From positions 1-64,000 of the forward strand of contig JABANP010000154.1 in the NCBI GenBank assembly GCA_013115135.1: a DNA stretch of 64,000 bases, given 5' to 3'. The position numbers were made by a program, and so were the translations under genes. Within the stretch, counting starts at the first letter, position 1. Each line of letters opens with the position of its first letter. The notes beneath the pieces were generated by a model. The model searched no databases, was not told the DNA's origin, and saw only the letters and a program-made list of their open reading frames with translations. Source of the stretch: Perkinsus olseni (Eukaryota > Perkinsozoa > Perkinsida > Perkinsidae). This document shows, piece after piece, positions 31,738-42,325 of the stretch.

Positions 31738-34700
31738 CTACTGTCTCGTCCTGTCTCTTCTGTCCAATTGATGGTGCCATTCTCCAGTCGACGTGCTGAA
31801 GGTGTATGCTCCTAGTAGCTTCCAACCGTTCTCAGCCACCCATAGAATAGATCCTGAAGGGGCTCCATCAGATGGGGGCACGCCCGGCCTCTCGCGGCCA
31901 GGCAAGAGCAAACTCCACTGGCTAGTTCGAATACTATCAACGCCTGTGCGACTGTGATTAGCCGAGTCCAATAAGCGTACTATTATCGGTTACAAGAGCT
32001 CAACCAGAACACCTTCAGTACTCCTATGAAGATACCCGTACTCACCTGCAAGGACGTCCAGCTCCTCCTGGGTCATAGAGTAATGAACACCAACCCGCAT
32101 GAAGCCTGGACGGATCACTTCACAACCACTCGTCCCTGAGAAAGAGGATACTGCTGTGAGTGGTAGAATGCGCAAGGAAATGAACGATAGCGATAACGAC
32201 CGCCATCCCCTCGTCGATGGAGATATCATTGAAAGGGTCTTTCGCTTCAATCCCATGAAGTACCGTATCAACGCGTTGGCGATAAATGAATCCTCTGTTG
32301 AAGCCGGTCTTACTCAGAGAGTTCTCGAAGCGCACGGCCATGTCGTTATCAATTCCCAGCAGACTATGTGCATAGGGGCCAGCACAAGCACAGCCACCTC
32401 TACCCTGGACACCGAAGACATCATTCAATACCGCACCAACGAAGTTGTAATGGAGATATCTGACAACATAACCGAGAGTATGTCGACCTGCAAAGATACG
32501 CTGATAATCTGCGTGACCACCGGCGAGTCCTACTTCCTATTGAAGCCCAGCCCATTTCTTCTCAAGGTGACGGCACAAAAAGATACTAATTCATCGAAGC
32601 TTCAACGTAAGATACTCCAAGAGCAGAGCTTTGGCGCTTCCACTAGGACATGCCGATAGACTTACAGTCCCCTTTTGGTGGCTGGATCTTCATTATAGAG
32701 TATATTGAACGACACGATGCCCGCGCACTGACTCCGATCCTACATAGATAGCGAGAGAGTATCTTTTTACTTGTTTTACACCACCACCACCAACCTGAGG
32801 TCCTAGTATGTGAATCTTGCTGCATTTGGAGAGCCTTTCGACCAGCTGAGTCGCCATCCGTCTCTCTGTTTTAGCGATCATATCATGATCCAGCATGCTG
32901 TGAAGGTGGTATACCGCACCCGCCCGAATGCAACCCAGAATATCAGGGGTACCTATAAGAGTTACGAAAGGTGTGGTATGAACTCCGGCATATAATTCCC
33001 TACCAGCCTCTTCTCTTTCCTCATGATTTTGAATGTAACTGTGAGCAACTGGACTGACGTAAAACACAACCCCGCCGCCGCAGACCGCAGGGACGGCGTT
33101 GGTCTGATGCTTTTTCTTGCAAAGCAACAGTCCACTACTGCCAGGGCCTCCGAGTAACTTATGAGGCGACACAAACGCGAAGTCGATGTACCCTTGAGGA
33201 TGGGATACAGGGTTCATATCAACCTGACGATACGAAAATACGTAAACATGAATCGCTTCGCTCCGCCTACTTTGATTTTGCTACTGGCTGCAGCGAGGTC
33301 CCAACAGGCAATACCGTTATAGGAATGGACCAAGGTAGACAAGGTTGGTATCTGGCAGTATCGTTTTCTGACACCTCTAGCTGATAAATAATGATCCCGC
33401 CTACATCAAGCATGGCCCCTGTAACATTGCTGCACGCCGATAATACCACTACCGGCACGGCAGCCGTATCAGTAGCCGTTGATTCATTGAAGTGTACAAT
33501 CTGCAACGTAAGAAAAAATTAAACATGCAGCGGTTCGCTCCGCTAAGACTACCTCCTTCAATACCTCCTCCAGGGCGTTGACATCGGCCGTCCCTGTGGT
33601 ATGGTCGAGGGGGAGCTCCTGAGGGGCGCCGATGATCCTCGGTGGTATTCGAACGGCCGACTCAAGTTGGTGATGAAATTCCAGTGCGACATCCATCAGC
33701 AAAGCGGGCCACTCGAACTCTCAATTCTATCGGTGGTTGAACGAGTGGGTCCATTAATTTTGTTGGGCTCTGTGAAACAATACGCCGGTGCGTCTTGTGG
33801 CATAGTTGATGTAATCCCCACTAGTAGTACCACTAACTCCGTCTCAAAGACGTTGTCCACGCTGCTGTCCACCGTGCCCGACAACTTGAAGTGTGATCCG
33901 GGAACTGAGAGTGAAAAATACGGCAAGGCTAGTGTCGCTGCTTTCATGAGATGAGCCAGCTTGGATACCGCTGCGCAATCCTACCATAGTACCCGAAGGA
34001 GAGCCTCCTTTGACTATGGGAAAGTGTGAGAGTATCTCACGGAAGGGCAATGCTGAACTATGGTGATTAACCGGATCCAACACCAATACCTACACAGAGA
34101 TAGTACGGACAGAAAACACTATCATCATTCGACGCACGAAGACCACGGAAGGTTTACTGACGATTAGAAACTACAGTCGGTGTCGTCATATTTTCTGACA
34201 CCTCTAGCTACCAGAATCAATGATGTACCATCCCCCTGGAAACCCTGTACACTCACCGCTCGTCTCCTCGTCCTCTTCTTCTGTGTAGTTTTGTAGTTGC
34301 CCAACTTCTCGGCATGCATGACAGTTTTAACGTGAGATCGATACACGGACTCATTCTTCAGACGAACGTCGCATAATGTACACTCGCAACCACCCCATCT
34401 AGCAGCAGACAACACCGTCACTGCGCCACGAAATTAGAGGCTGCCACACTACCGGTCCTCTCTGAAGAACTTCCTTTCATCGTCTTGTTGGTCCCCCTGT
34501 TGATCGAAGCCCCTACTCTTCCAGAGCATCTCCAAGAACTTATTCGAAGCACCAGTAGCACCGGCACCGCAGAATATAACTAAAAACATGAAGGACGGTC
34601 GTCTTAAAATTGCCGCCGTACTCAGCAGGTGTCCCAAGGCTAAGTTCGGGAGCAGCCCTGGGTCCTAATGGCTTCGTAACTCCGAACTACGACCTAGCGG

Positions 34701-35632
34701 ATGGCCAAGGAACCGCTCTTGAAAGGTGCTGAGTCACTCGTCGGCTCTCTTGAGTGAATACTGTATCGCTGAGGCTGCCAGAGGGAAAGCAGCTCAAGAG
34801 TATAGCTCCTGTACACGAGTACAGTAGAGTGAATTCAGTGTGAAGAACAGGCCTGTTGTGAGGCCTCGCCTAGGTTGATACCGAAGAGACCCTCCCCCCG
34901 CCATATTAACGTAAAATACGATCCCAAACCGTGTCGTAACCCTGCAGTGGCGATGACAACGAGAATGTATCATTCCCACAGTAAAATCTGCGGCCAATGA
35001 TGACACCGAACACGCCCCGAATTCTTACCAGAATCTTCATGATTAGCATTGAAATAAGCTCGGACCTTCTCTCGGGCCTCCGAACGGTAAAACGTAGTCT
35101 GGCGTGCTGTGGCTGATGCTATTGAATGAGTGTTGCCGTACCTTGAACAGAGTCTATCATGGTCCACTGGTACTACAAGCACGACCTACCTTGGAAGGAC
35201 TCTGTGGGTGATGAAATCCTCTATGCATTGGAGACCTCTCCCCGAGGCAGTATAGTCGGCGTACCTAGGAATAGAAAATGAACGACCGAGGGTGATTCTG
35301 TTGAAGGCGCCTCCGTTTCGCCGGAAAGCGCTGGAAACTGCCAGACACGGCGAAGCAGCAAAATTTGGCAACACGAATGGTATTAGCCGCGAAATATAGT
35401 TGACGGCCTTTGAATGATGAATCGAGTGCAAATGGCGGGACCGCTTCCTTTATTACACTATTTTCCTAGTAGAATCATCGTAAGGTATTGTTATCCGCTG
35501 GTCCCTTCCGATGATCTGTCCTCGGAGATAGTCCACTACTTTATCATAGTTCTCAGAGAGGGATTTACCCTGTCCAGCGAGGGGCTCAGAGGGAGCTATT
35601 GGTTGCTCGTCCAAGTTGCCGTATCGTAACAT
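31738..35632 (-). CDS. Class V PLP enzyme (cysteine desulfurase-like) with inserted C2H2 zinc finger
   Basis: Fold type I PLP enzyme related to cysteine desulfurase and selenocysteine lyase. Exons: 35457-35632 (YLRGQIIGRD), 35190-35264 (YADYTASGRG), 35029-35141 (YGNTHSIASATAR), 34453-34579 (VIFCGAGATGASNKF), 34212-34398 (zinc finger), then DPVNHHSSALPFRE from 34089, GTADVNALEEV near 33.56 kb, 33405-33500 (VVLSACSNVTG), 33271-33351 (HSYNGIACWDLAAAS), from 33223 (SPHKLLGGPGSSG, the PLP lysine), FGVQGRGGCACAGPY near 32.4 kb, EVIRPGFMRVGVHYS near 32.1 kb and AENGWKLLG...TGEWHH near 31.8 kb. Junction phases agree throughout exons 1-6. The finger CTLC-x12-H-x5-H interrupts the domain between NKFLEML and DPVNHH. 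Intron 3 is 449 nt; other checked introns are 47-192 nt. Confidence 0.88.
33224..33270 (-). repeat. Family C introner-like intron
   Basis: A 47-nt intron of the class V gene. It starts GTAGGCGGAGCGAAGCGATT and continues CATGTTTA, ending ATCGTCAG; it is almost the same sequence as the TIM9 intron. Confidence 0.75.
33352..33404 (-). repeat. Family B introner-like intron, sense orientation
   Basis: A 53-nt intron between AMLD and IPTLS. It contains AGCTAGAGGTGTCAGAAA and then ACGATACTGCCAG as the acceptor. Confidence 0.72.
33501..33552 (-). repeat. Family C introner-like intron
   Basis: A 52-nt intron. Core TAGCGGAGCGAACCGCTGCA followed by TGTTTA, a diverged version of the other two family C introns; acceptor GTTGCAG. 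Confidence 0.65.
34090..34211 (-). repeat. Family B introner-like intron, sense orientation
   Basis: Intron that follows the zinc-finger exon. It starts GTAGCTAGAGGTGTCAGAAA, so the family B core is at the donor end here. The acceptor TGTGTAG at 34090 keeps the frame; an earlier acceptor is possible. Confidence 0.6.
34399..34452 (-). repeat. Family A introner-like intron
   Basis: A 54-nt intron directly before the zinc-finger exon. Core CTAATTTCGTGGCGCAG with TGACGG, acceptor GCTGCTAG; phase 2 on both sides. Confidence 0.7.
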
Positions 35633-35970
35633 TAATAAGGAAGAACAAGAGAAACTGAGTCTGGGGTGTACCGCGTGGACCGACAAGTTTGCTGGCGTGT
35701 ATGGAGGACAATTCTGGTGCACAGTGTAACGGCATTATGCCCGACGGTTGCTATAAACTCGCAATATCATTAGCTGGTATTGAACCAGACATCGGAGTCT
35801 GTGAACGACTTCGAAAACCGATTCGGCTTGTGCGCGGACAACCGAAAGGTCCCTGGTTCTACCCCTGGGTTAAGAATCTTTTCGCGGAAGGCGAGCGCGC
35901 AATTCATACCACTCCACTCTCAGCTGCCTGTGAATTGAACCCCATAACACTGTAACAATCAGTAACTAAT
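35633..35970. other. Spacer with diverged R tail
   Basis: Upstream of the class V gene start. The part at 35900-35970 is the tail of the inverted R copy that follows (complement of GGCAGCTGAGA-TGGAGTGGTAT, also seen after copy 7). No gene. Confidence 0.5.
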
Positions 35971-36464
35971 AAGCCGGGTGTGTAGCGAGCACCTGTAACC
36001 CATGCGGGGGCGAGATCTGAGTGAATGGCTGATCTCCGACCGAGAGTCGGTCGGAGATCAGCAGCCCATCCCAAGGGGTCACTAAGTTCGGGTGGGTAGG
36101 CGGAAGTCATCACATCCGAACATCCGAAGTCGCGGGCACTGGCTAAGGCTGGGAACAGAGCAGGCAATACCGCGCGGTGGAACCGGTGAGGGTGGATAAC
36201 GGCTGAGAGATCGACACTCTAGGCAATAACAACGACACGCCAAACACAATCGGAGATCAGCAGCCCATCCCAAGGGGTCACTAAGTTCGGGTGGGTAGGC
36301 GGAAGTCATCACATCCGAACATCCGAAGTCGCGGGCACTGGCTAAGGCTGGGAACAGAGCAGGCAATACCGCGCGGTGGAACCGGTGAGGGTGGATAACG
36401 GCTGAGAGATCGACACTCTAGGCAATAACAACGACACGCCAAACACAAAGATCGTTTTGTCAAC
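35971..36464 (-). repeat. R repeat, copy 6: two truncated copies in tandem, inverted
   Basis: The first part (35971-36249) covers most of R but has a foreign segment at about 36024-36040; the second (36250-36464) restarts at ATCGGAGATCAGCAGCCCAT and runs to GTTTTGTCAAC. Upstream flank CCGACAGTTGAC matches copies 1 and 2. See the finding on the palindrome at 36028-36062. Confidence 0.85.
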
Positions 36465-36469
36465 TGTCG

Positions 36470-37094
36470 GGTTCTTGGAGGACTTATAAGTGACGTCCTA
36501 CGACCTCGACCCAGCTGACGGTTCTTAAAGACCAGAAATCGATGAAGGCCTCGTCTTAGGTTGCTGTAGTATCGCTGTAAAGCAAGCCTAGTGCTCGAAT
36601 TCCTGACGCCACTACAACGTCAACAAAGATCTCTGGCGCTCGTCAAAGCGCTAAGGAATCTGTCAGTTTGAGCTTTGGGTCACTGATGCGCTCGATGACA
36701 CTTTCCTCACCGTTTTTGAGCTTCCACCGCCATGGCCAGTCTGACATACTTGTTTGTCACGCTCTAGTCCATGTCAAGGCAGCGCACGAAGTCCGGTGGG
36801 TAGTGAAATGTGGCAAAGTTTCTTAGTCCGCTGAGCGAGTACAGGAACATTCCCGACTCGAGTCTCGGGAATCCCAAGGAGGGTGCTACGGCACGTAGTT
36901 GAGAGTATCACCTTAATGATCGACGATTGCTTGAATGTTTCTTCCTTCAATTTCGTAAACTACGCGATTATGGCGGCTTTGCCAGATCGAGGAACTAATA
37001 TCGTCATACTAACTCGCTAGATGAGCGGACGCCCGAGTCGATGCTACCGCTCTAATAAGCCGCCATTTTCCTCCTCTGTTAGTACTTGTTCGGA
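36470..37094. other. Intergenic, no gene seen
   Basis: Between R copy 6 and the secreted-protein gene at 37095. The first bases continue the R 5' flank (GGGTTCTTGGAGGACTTATA). The rest should include the promoter of the gene that follows; no motif recognised. Confidence 0.4.
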
Positions 37095-37880
37095 ATGTCG
37101 CGCTACCTAGTGTGGTGTGGTATTACTTTTGTTCACCTGGTTGATGCGGAGGAAAAGTACTACTGCTACTTTAAAGCCGATCTATTGGCCCATTGCATTG
37201 GTAGATCTAGCAGTGGTCCAGTAAAAACTATTTCACAGCACGGAGCCTTGCAGGATCCTCAGAAACCAGACGAGCTAGTATTCACCACCGACATTTGCAG
37301 TGTTCAGGACCAACGCCCTGCACAAGGAGTAGGAGGTGCCTTATACGTGGACACTGTCGTTCCCTGTGATATCGAGGGACTGCAAGCGATGGTCATTCCC
37401 TATCGTGAGACGGAAGGGAGTAGAATTCACCGCAGGCCCACACGCTATCACTTGACCTATCCAGCATCAACCGGGGAGACTCAGTTCGATAAGCTGCAGC
37501 CGATCGCCGTGGGTGACCTCAAGCTCGGCCGGGCTCAGAAGAGCGATGGTATTCTGTCCACTTTCGAAAGCCACAGTCCAATTCACTTGAAAGCCGTGTT
37601 AACAGAAATAAATCTCCCTAATTCTCGCCCGGTAGTGAAGGCCACCTTCAAGATGCTAACAGACGCCGGGAGCCAGAGGGAGCTATTCCCGTTGAGCTCA
37701 AAAGACGGTGTGATGAGGCTCACCACTACGGAATATCACCCGCCACGCGTGGAGGCGTTCTTCTTCAAATTGCCGTCTAGAAGAGAAAACTACTACGGAC
37801 TCATGATCACTTTCAATGATGAGCCTATCATGCTGTTTAATACGAGCATGCGGCCCGGTTATTTCGAGACACATGGGTGA
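37095..37880 (+). CDS. Secreted protein of unknown function, pair 2 copy 1
   Basis: A single exon of 261 residues. An in-frame TTG lies three codons earlier; the ATG at 37095 is chosen as it starts a signal peptide (MSRYLVWCGITFVHLVDA). The mature protein begins EEKYYCYFKADLLAHCIG and shares with its neighbour at 38847-39638: KTISQHGA, CDI-GL, FDKL-PIAV--L-L, TFESH-P, V-KATF and EAFFF-LPS. The four conserved cysteines in the first 120 residues suggest disulfides. No known family. Confidence 0.78.
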   Translation: MSRYLVWCGITFVHLVDAEEKYYCYFKADLLAHCIGRSSSGPVKTISQHGALQDPQKPDELVFTTDICSVQDQRPAQGVGGALYVDTVVPCDIEGLQAMVIPYRETEGSRIHRRPTRYHLTYPASTGETQFDKLQPIAVGDLKLGRAQKSDGILSTFESHSPIHLKAVLTEINLPNSRPVVKATFKMLTDAGSQRELFPLSSKDGVMRLTTTEYHPPRVEAFFFKLPSRRENYYGLMITFNDEPIMLFNTSMRPGYFETHG

Positions 37881-38846
37881 GCGATGAGGGAGGCCAATGG
37901 TGTGGAGGGTGAAGAACCTCAGATACCGCCGTACTGAACGATATCCCGGACGGAATGAGGCTACTGCGATTGAGTTGTAAGTTGCATGAAGACTGGAACT
38001 GCCGGCAGCCGTCTGAAGTCGAGGGAGCTATCCATCGCATGCCGCGCTTGTACATCAAAGGAAATTCGTTCAAACTACTTGGCACGATTGGTTTCCGCTT
38101 CATCATCGATGAGGCCAATTTCTCAGGCCCCCTGCTTCACATCCAGCCGCCGAGCCCCGACCTGACGGACCCCCGTCGTAAGCTAAACAGGATATCATGC
38201 TCCTACTGGGACTTCCTCCAGATACGAAGAGAGCGAACGCTCAAGAGTCGCAGCCTCTGCTGCCACAGAACAGGTTCATGATCCAGAAAATGCTCCACCG
38301 AGTTACGAGGAGAGTGAGGAAGCTCAGCGCGGAACCCGAACTGAAGGTCAGTTGCGAAGGGGTGCTGATCTTCAAAAGCGAGTTCGCTTCGCACGTTAGC
38401 TGAGAGACTGTATCGCCTTCCCATTGTAGGCCGCCGACTAAGGATGACCGATTACGATATCACGACCACCACATTCATCGCCTGCCGGACGTGCGTTCGA
38501 GCTCGTCTCGAGGGGTGAAGAAGGTATCTTCGTTTAATCCCCCATCTCCTCTACATACCGTCTTATCAAGAGAAGTCACCTCATGTAACGCTGTTGATGT
38601 TGTGGTTGCATCAGGCTCTTGTGTTGGTCACGACCCCCATTGCTTTTCTCGCTTGCTCTCGTCGTCATGTTGACTATCACTGTGCGAATTTCGGTAAGCT
38701 CAGTCTCTCTGGGCGCGGTGCCCGGCCAGTAGCCTCTGTACCAGTCGACACTGTATCCGTGTAGCTCAGCTGCAGGCGACGTGATTCGAGGGTCAGCGAG
38801 ATGCTACGGTGAGTCCGATCAGTTGCACCGGTATTTCCTGTTTCAA
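37881..38846. other. Spacer between the paired genes, duplicated at 39.6-40.6 kb
   Basis: No gene supported. A patch near 38575-38630 (ACGCTGTTGATGT, CTTGTGTTGG) matches 40420-40465, so the duplication that made the gene pair included its 3' flank. Confidence 0.45.
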
Positions 38847-39638
38847 ATGATGAATTCCCGTCTTGTGATTGGTGTGGCTCTGTTCCCGCTGGTCAAAGCG
38901 AAACATAAGTACTTCTGTTACTTTGAAGACCATTTGTCCGCCCGATGTCTTGGTAAGTCGAACATGGATCTAATTAAGACGATCTCGCAGCACGGCGCTG
39001 TAGACGATCCAGACCGACCGAACCATAGACAGTACGTTAACAACGTCTGCCGCATCACAAGGGCAACCCAGAGATCGTCGGGTGGCTCACTCCACGTGCC
39101 GAGTAATGGAGTGTGTGATATCGATGGATTGCGAGGGGCAACCGTTGAGTACACTATGGAGTGGGGCGGCAGGCTGAGCGGCAAATCTACTTCGTACACT
39201 TTGTCGTATCCCCGGTCGACCAAGCAGTACCGATTCGACAAGCTGAAGCCCATCGCGGTTAGCAAACTTGACCTATCGCAAAGTTCACCTGGGGCGCAAA
39301 CTTGGGCGACCTTCGAGAGCCACAGACCTCTCTATTGGAGGGCCGTCCTGACCAGCCATCCGGTCACGCGGGTAAAGGCCACCTTCAGTTATGGCGGACG
39401 TGCCGGGTTGCAAGGCAGCCGCGACCGGAGCGATGTTGATGTCTTGGAGACAAGAGATGGTATCATGAAGCTACAGTACAACCGGTCTGATGGCAGCTCA
39501 GCCAATGGGGAAGCATTTTTCTTTGCACTACCGTCTTCGCGACAGACTTTGTACGGAGTGATGGTCACCTTCCACAATGAGCCCGAAATGTTGTTCGATA
39601 CGAGGCTGGGTTTCCCCGTCCGTGAAGGGCATGGGTGA
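38847..39638 (+). CDS. Secreted protein of unknown function, pair 2 copy 2
   Basis: A single exon of 263 residues, tandem paralog of 37095-37880. The open frame extends to 38781 with a GTG, but the ATG at 38847 begins the hydrophobic signal (MMNSRLVIGVALFPLVKAKH) and matches the start of the neighbour. Aligned cysteines and the KTISQHGA, TFESH and FFALPSSRQTLYGVMVTF motifs are conserved. The pair diverged well before the R repeats spread. Function unknown. Confidence 0.78.
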   Translation: MMNSRLVIGVALFPLVKAKHKYFCYFEDHLSARCLGKSNMDLIKTISQHGAVDDPDRPNHRQYVNNVCRITRATQRSSGGSLHVPSNGVCDIDGLRGATVEYTMEWGGRLSGKSTSYTLSYPRSTKQYRFDKLKPIAVSKLDLSQSSPGAQTWATFESHRPLYWRAVLTSHPVTRVKATFSYGGRAGLQGSRDRSDVDVLETRDGIMKLQYNRSDGSSANGEAFFFALPSSRQTLYGVMVTFHNEPEMLFDTRLGFPVREGHG

Positions 39639-40592
39639 GCTTCAAGTGCGCGTGGGGTGCTGTGAATAGCACATTCGCTTAGGCACCGCCAAACTTCACG
39701 ATATCGCAGTCAGAATCGGGAAAGGCCAGTCCAGCGGTGAGTCATCGCTAAACACCCAAGGGAAGCGACACGGGGCGTCGATTCACTCGCTCTTTCGCGT
39801 AGTCTGTCGCAACAGGAGACTGAATGTCTCGACCGTTCCCTTTCGCGGTTTGTTTCGCCCGACTACCACCGGTGTGACGTTTCGCTCTTTGAATCCAATA
39901 GATCATTGTTCTTGCAGAGATACAGCTGGGGAACTCCAACAACGAGAAACTGGTTGGGACGCCGCCCCACCCAGGTACCACGGCTTCTCCGATGAGAGCT
40001 TTTCATGAGAAGTTATCATCATGGACGTATTCACCAGTTCAATTTTAGTTACGCGGACTTAGTTCGTGATGGATATATTCAAGTACCCTCGCCTGGTGCA
40101 CAGCGAGGACAAGAGAATTGGAACCGCCATCCACCCGAGTAGAATAACTCTCCATTAAGGGTTTGCGTTATCGGTACTGCATGGATCTCAGTTACGTGAA
40201 TCCAGTCAGCCATGGATCCATTCGGTTATCGCAAGGGTCTGGCACATAAATCAGGCACCGAGGACCTCGTCGTCGACGATTCGTCGCTCAAACTAATCCC
40301 GCGCCGCCAACTGTCAACATCAGTACTGAGACGGAGTCCTCCCTTAACGTCGGTCATTCGTCTCTCTCGCTATTTTCTTGACAACGGGGTGCACGTTCAT
40401 AAAAGCTGTGTCTCATGGTACGCTGTTGATGTAGGATATATGGCTTCGTCTTGTGTTGGGAAAGTCTGCCAATACATACACAAAGGCTTGAAACTGCGTG
40501 GAAACAATTCCCTTTGATGGAATTTCTCAGTCGTGCACCGTCAACTGTATCATTTTCCGAGCAAGCGTTAGCAACCAGGGAACTCGGTAACC
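39639..40592. other. Duplicated 3' flank, no gene
   Basis: Includes the patch matching 38.58-38.63 kb. The 101-codon plus frame at 40212-40517 overlaps this repeat but is not preserved in the other copy. Confidence 0.4.
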
Positions 40593-40891
40593 GTTGACAA
40601 AAACGATCTTTATGTTTGGCATGTCGTTGTTATTGCCTAGAGTGTCGGTCTCTCAGCCGTTATCCACCCTCACCGGTTCCACCGCGCGGTATTGCCTGCT
40701 CTGTTCCCAGCCTTAGCCAGTGCCCGCGACTTCGGATGTTCGGATGTGATGACTTCCGCCTACCCACCCGAACTTAGTGGCCCCTTGGGATGGGCTGCTG
40801 ATCTCCGACCGACTCTCGGCACGACACGCCATTCACTCAGATCTCGCCCCCGCATGGGTTACAGGTGCTCGCTACACACCCGGCTTACTAG
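40593..40891 (+). repeat. R repeat, copy 7
   Basis: Full core in plus orientation. Its tail (to about 41050) is related to that of copies 1 and 6 but clearly diverged (TTACAGTGCCATTTGGTACA), whereas the core is almost unchanged. Confidence 0.85.
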
Positions 40892-41050
40892 TTGCTGACT
40901 GTTACAGTGCCATTTGGTACAATTCAGAGGCAGCTGAGAATGGAGTGGTATGGCCTGCACACATACGATTTGTGTTACATGTCCCACCTCGCATAGATAA
41001 GGGACTTTCACGCTGTGTCCTTTTCATCATTCGCCTGCGAGGATTCAACC

Positions 41051-41609
41051 GATAGATATCTACGTGGTTGAATGCTATCGTTTACGACCCGGCATGGCAG
41101 ACCACGATCACTTTCCCAAATCGCCTGTTCAAGGAATTATCAATTGAGCAGAATTTAAATTCTGAGCAATTCCGAGTTCATTGAACAGTTTCGCTCGTCA
41201 CCAACGAGCTTACATACGCCACTCGAGCGGTAGTTTGATTTCCTTTCCCGGATTTCTCAACCGAGTCACTATCGAGCTATATCGAGGGAGAACATCAGCG
41301 GACTGGCAAATGCCTTTGAGTTCAACATTGACTGACATGACCCGCAATGGCATCATTGTACAGTGTTGCGATCAATTTCTCATATGCCGGGCAAGCAGAG
41401 CATCATCGCAGTAGCTACAGCAGCGACAACGATCCCTCTCACCCGGGCGGAGGTAAGAGCTGCCCGTATCGGTAGATCCCCGCAACCTCACTCGTACGCA
41501 ACTCTCTAACATGCCACTGTGTAGTTCCTGCCGGCTGCAGGCTGCTACCGCTACATGAAGCGGGCTTAGCGTCCTCATTCGAGCATCTTTATTCTTGTCT
41601 GCTTGCAGG
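41051..41609. other. No clear gene; probably the 5' region of the next gene
   Basis: An acceptor (TCTGCTTGCAG at 41600-41610) shows that an upstream exon of the gene that follows must lie here, perhaps with a signal peptide. None was identified with confidence. Confidence 0.35.
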
Positions 41610-41610
41610 G

Positions 41611-42325
41611 GTTCCCTCCGTTGGGAGTGACTTACCTCTCTCTAACGGACAACGGTGTGGGCTGTCTCTTTAACAATAGTCTCTCCGGTGAAAGTACAAT
41701 GGGAGCATTGGAGGTCAAAGTCGGGTGGGCAGGAGTGCCGCACCTGTTAAGCATCGTCTGTCCCGCCAACTTGGGCGAGGATGGGTTCCTAAGCACTTTG
41801 TAAGGCATTCTGGGCCGGGGGATCTTCCCGCAATCGCCAAATGGTTTCCCTTGCTGTAGTTCCGAGGCTGGAGTTCTCGACACTTATGAACGCGGGTACC
41901 CAAAATGGCGCACGGAGGACAAGTTTCGTTTCGAAGACCCTCCTCTTGTTGGCACTGGCTTAGACCCTCTCGGAGGCATTGATAGCGCGACTTTACTCGA
42001 GGAAATGGGCGACCTGAACTCGGCCGCTATCGAGATTAACCGAAAGCCATCCTGGAAGGGTAAACACAGCGTTGATGGTGACGTCATCAGAGCCCAAGGG
42101 CCCACTGGGGCCAAGACGGCTGACCAGTTGGGAAAGGTGTGCTCTGCTGCGATGGAGGCTATCAAAGAGCAGTATTCCTATGAGCTTCTCTGCGGCTTGG
42201 TTCGTCTGAGATCCGAGGAAGCCGTTAAGACTGCCGAGGATGCAGGACGAGAGTTTGGGAAAGACCCTTTGACTGGTTGCAAGATGATACGTAGGCGCAG
42301 AAGATTTCGCAAGGTGAGAGACTGA
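41611..42325 (+). CDS. Unrecognised two-exon gene, paralog of 49.6-50.45 kb
   Basis: Exon a (41611-41802) starts after an acceptor and reads GFPPLGVTYLSLTDNGVGC ... EDGFLST; the intron (GTAAGG...GCTGTAG) is in frame with exon b, which reads SEAGVLDTYERGYPKWRTED, DPLGGIDSATLLEEM and a basic C-terminus RRRRRFRKVRD to 42325. The paralog shares FPPL, NGxxC, DPLG-ID, VCSA and the basic tail. Predicted mostly helical; no domain recognised. The first exon is missing. Confidence 0.6.

Noticed and set aside
32099..32659. 186-codon plus-strand ORF
   Set aside because: Opposite strand of well-supported exons of the class V enzyme (GGCACAGPY region).
38762..38800. Possible tRNA with TAGCTCAGC and GATTCGAGGG
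   Set aside because: The two boxes are too close together for a tRNA and no stems form.
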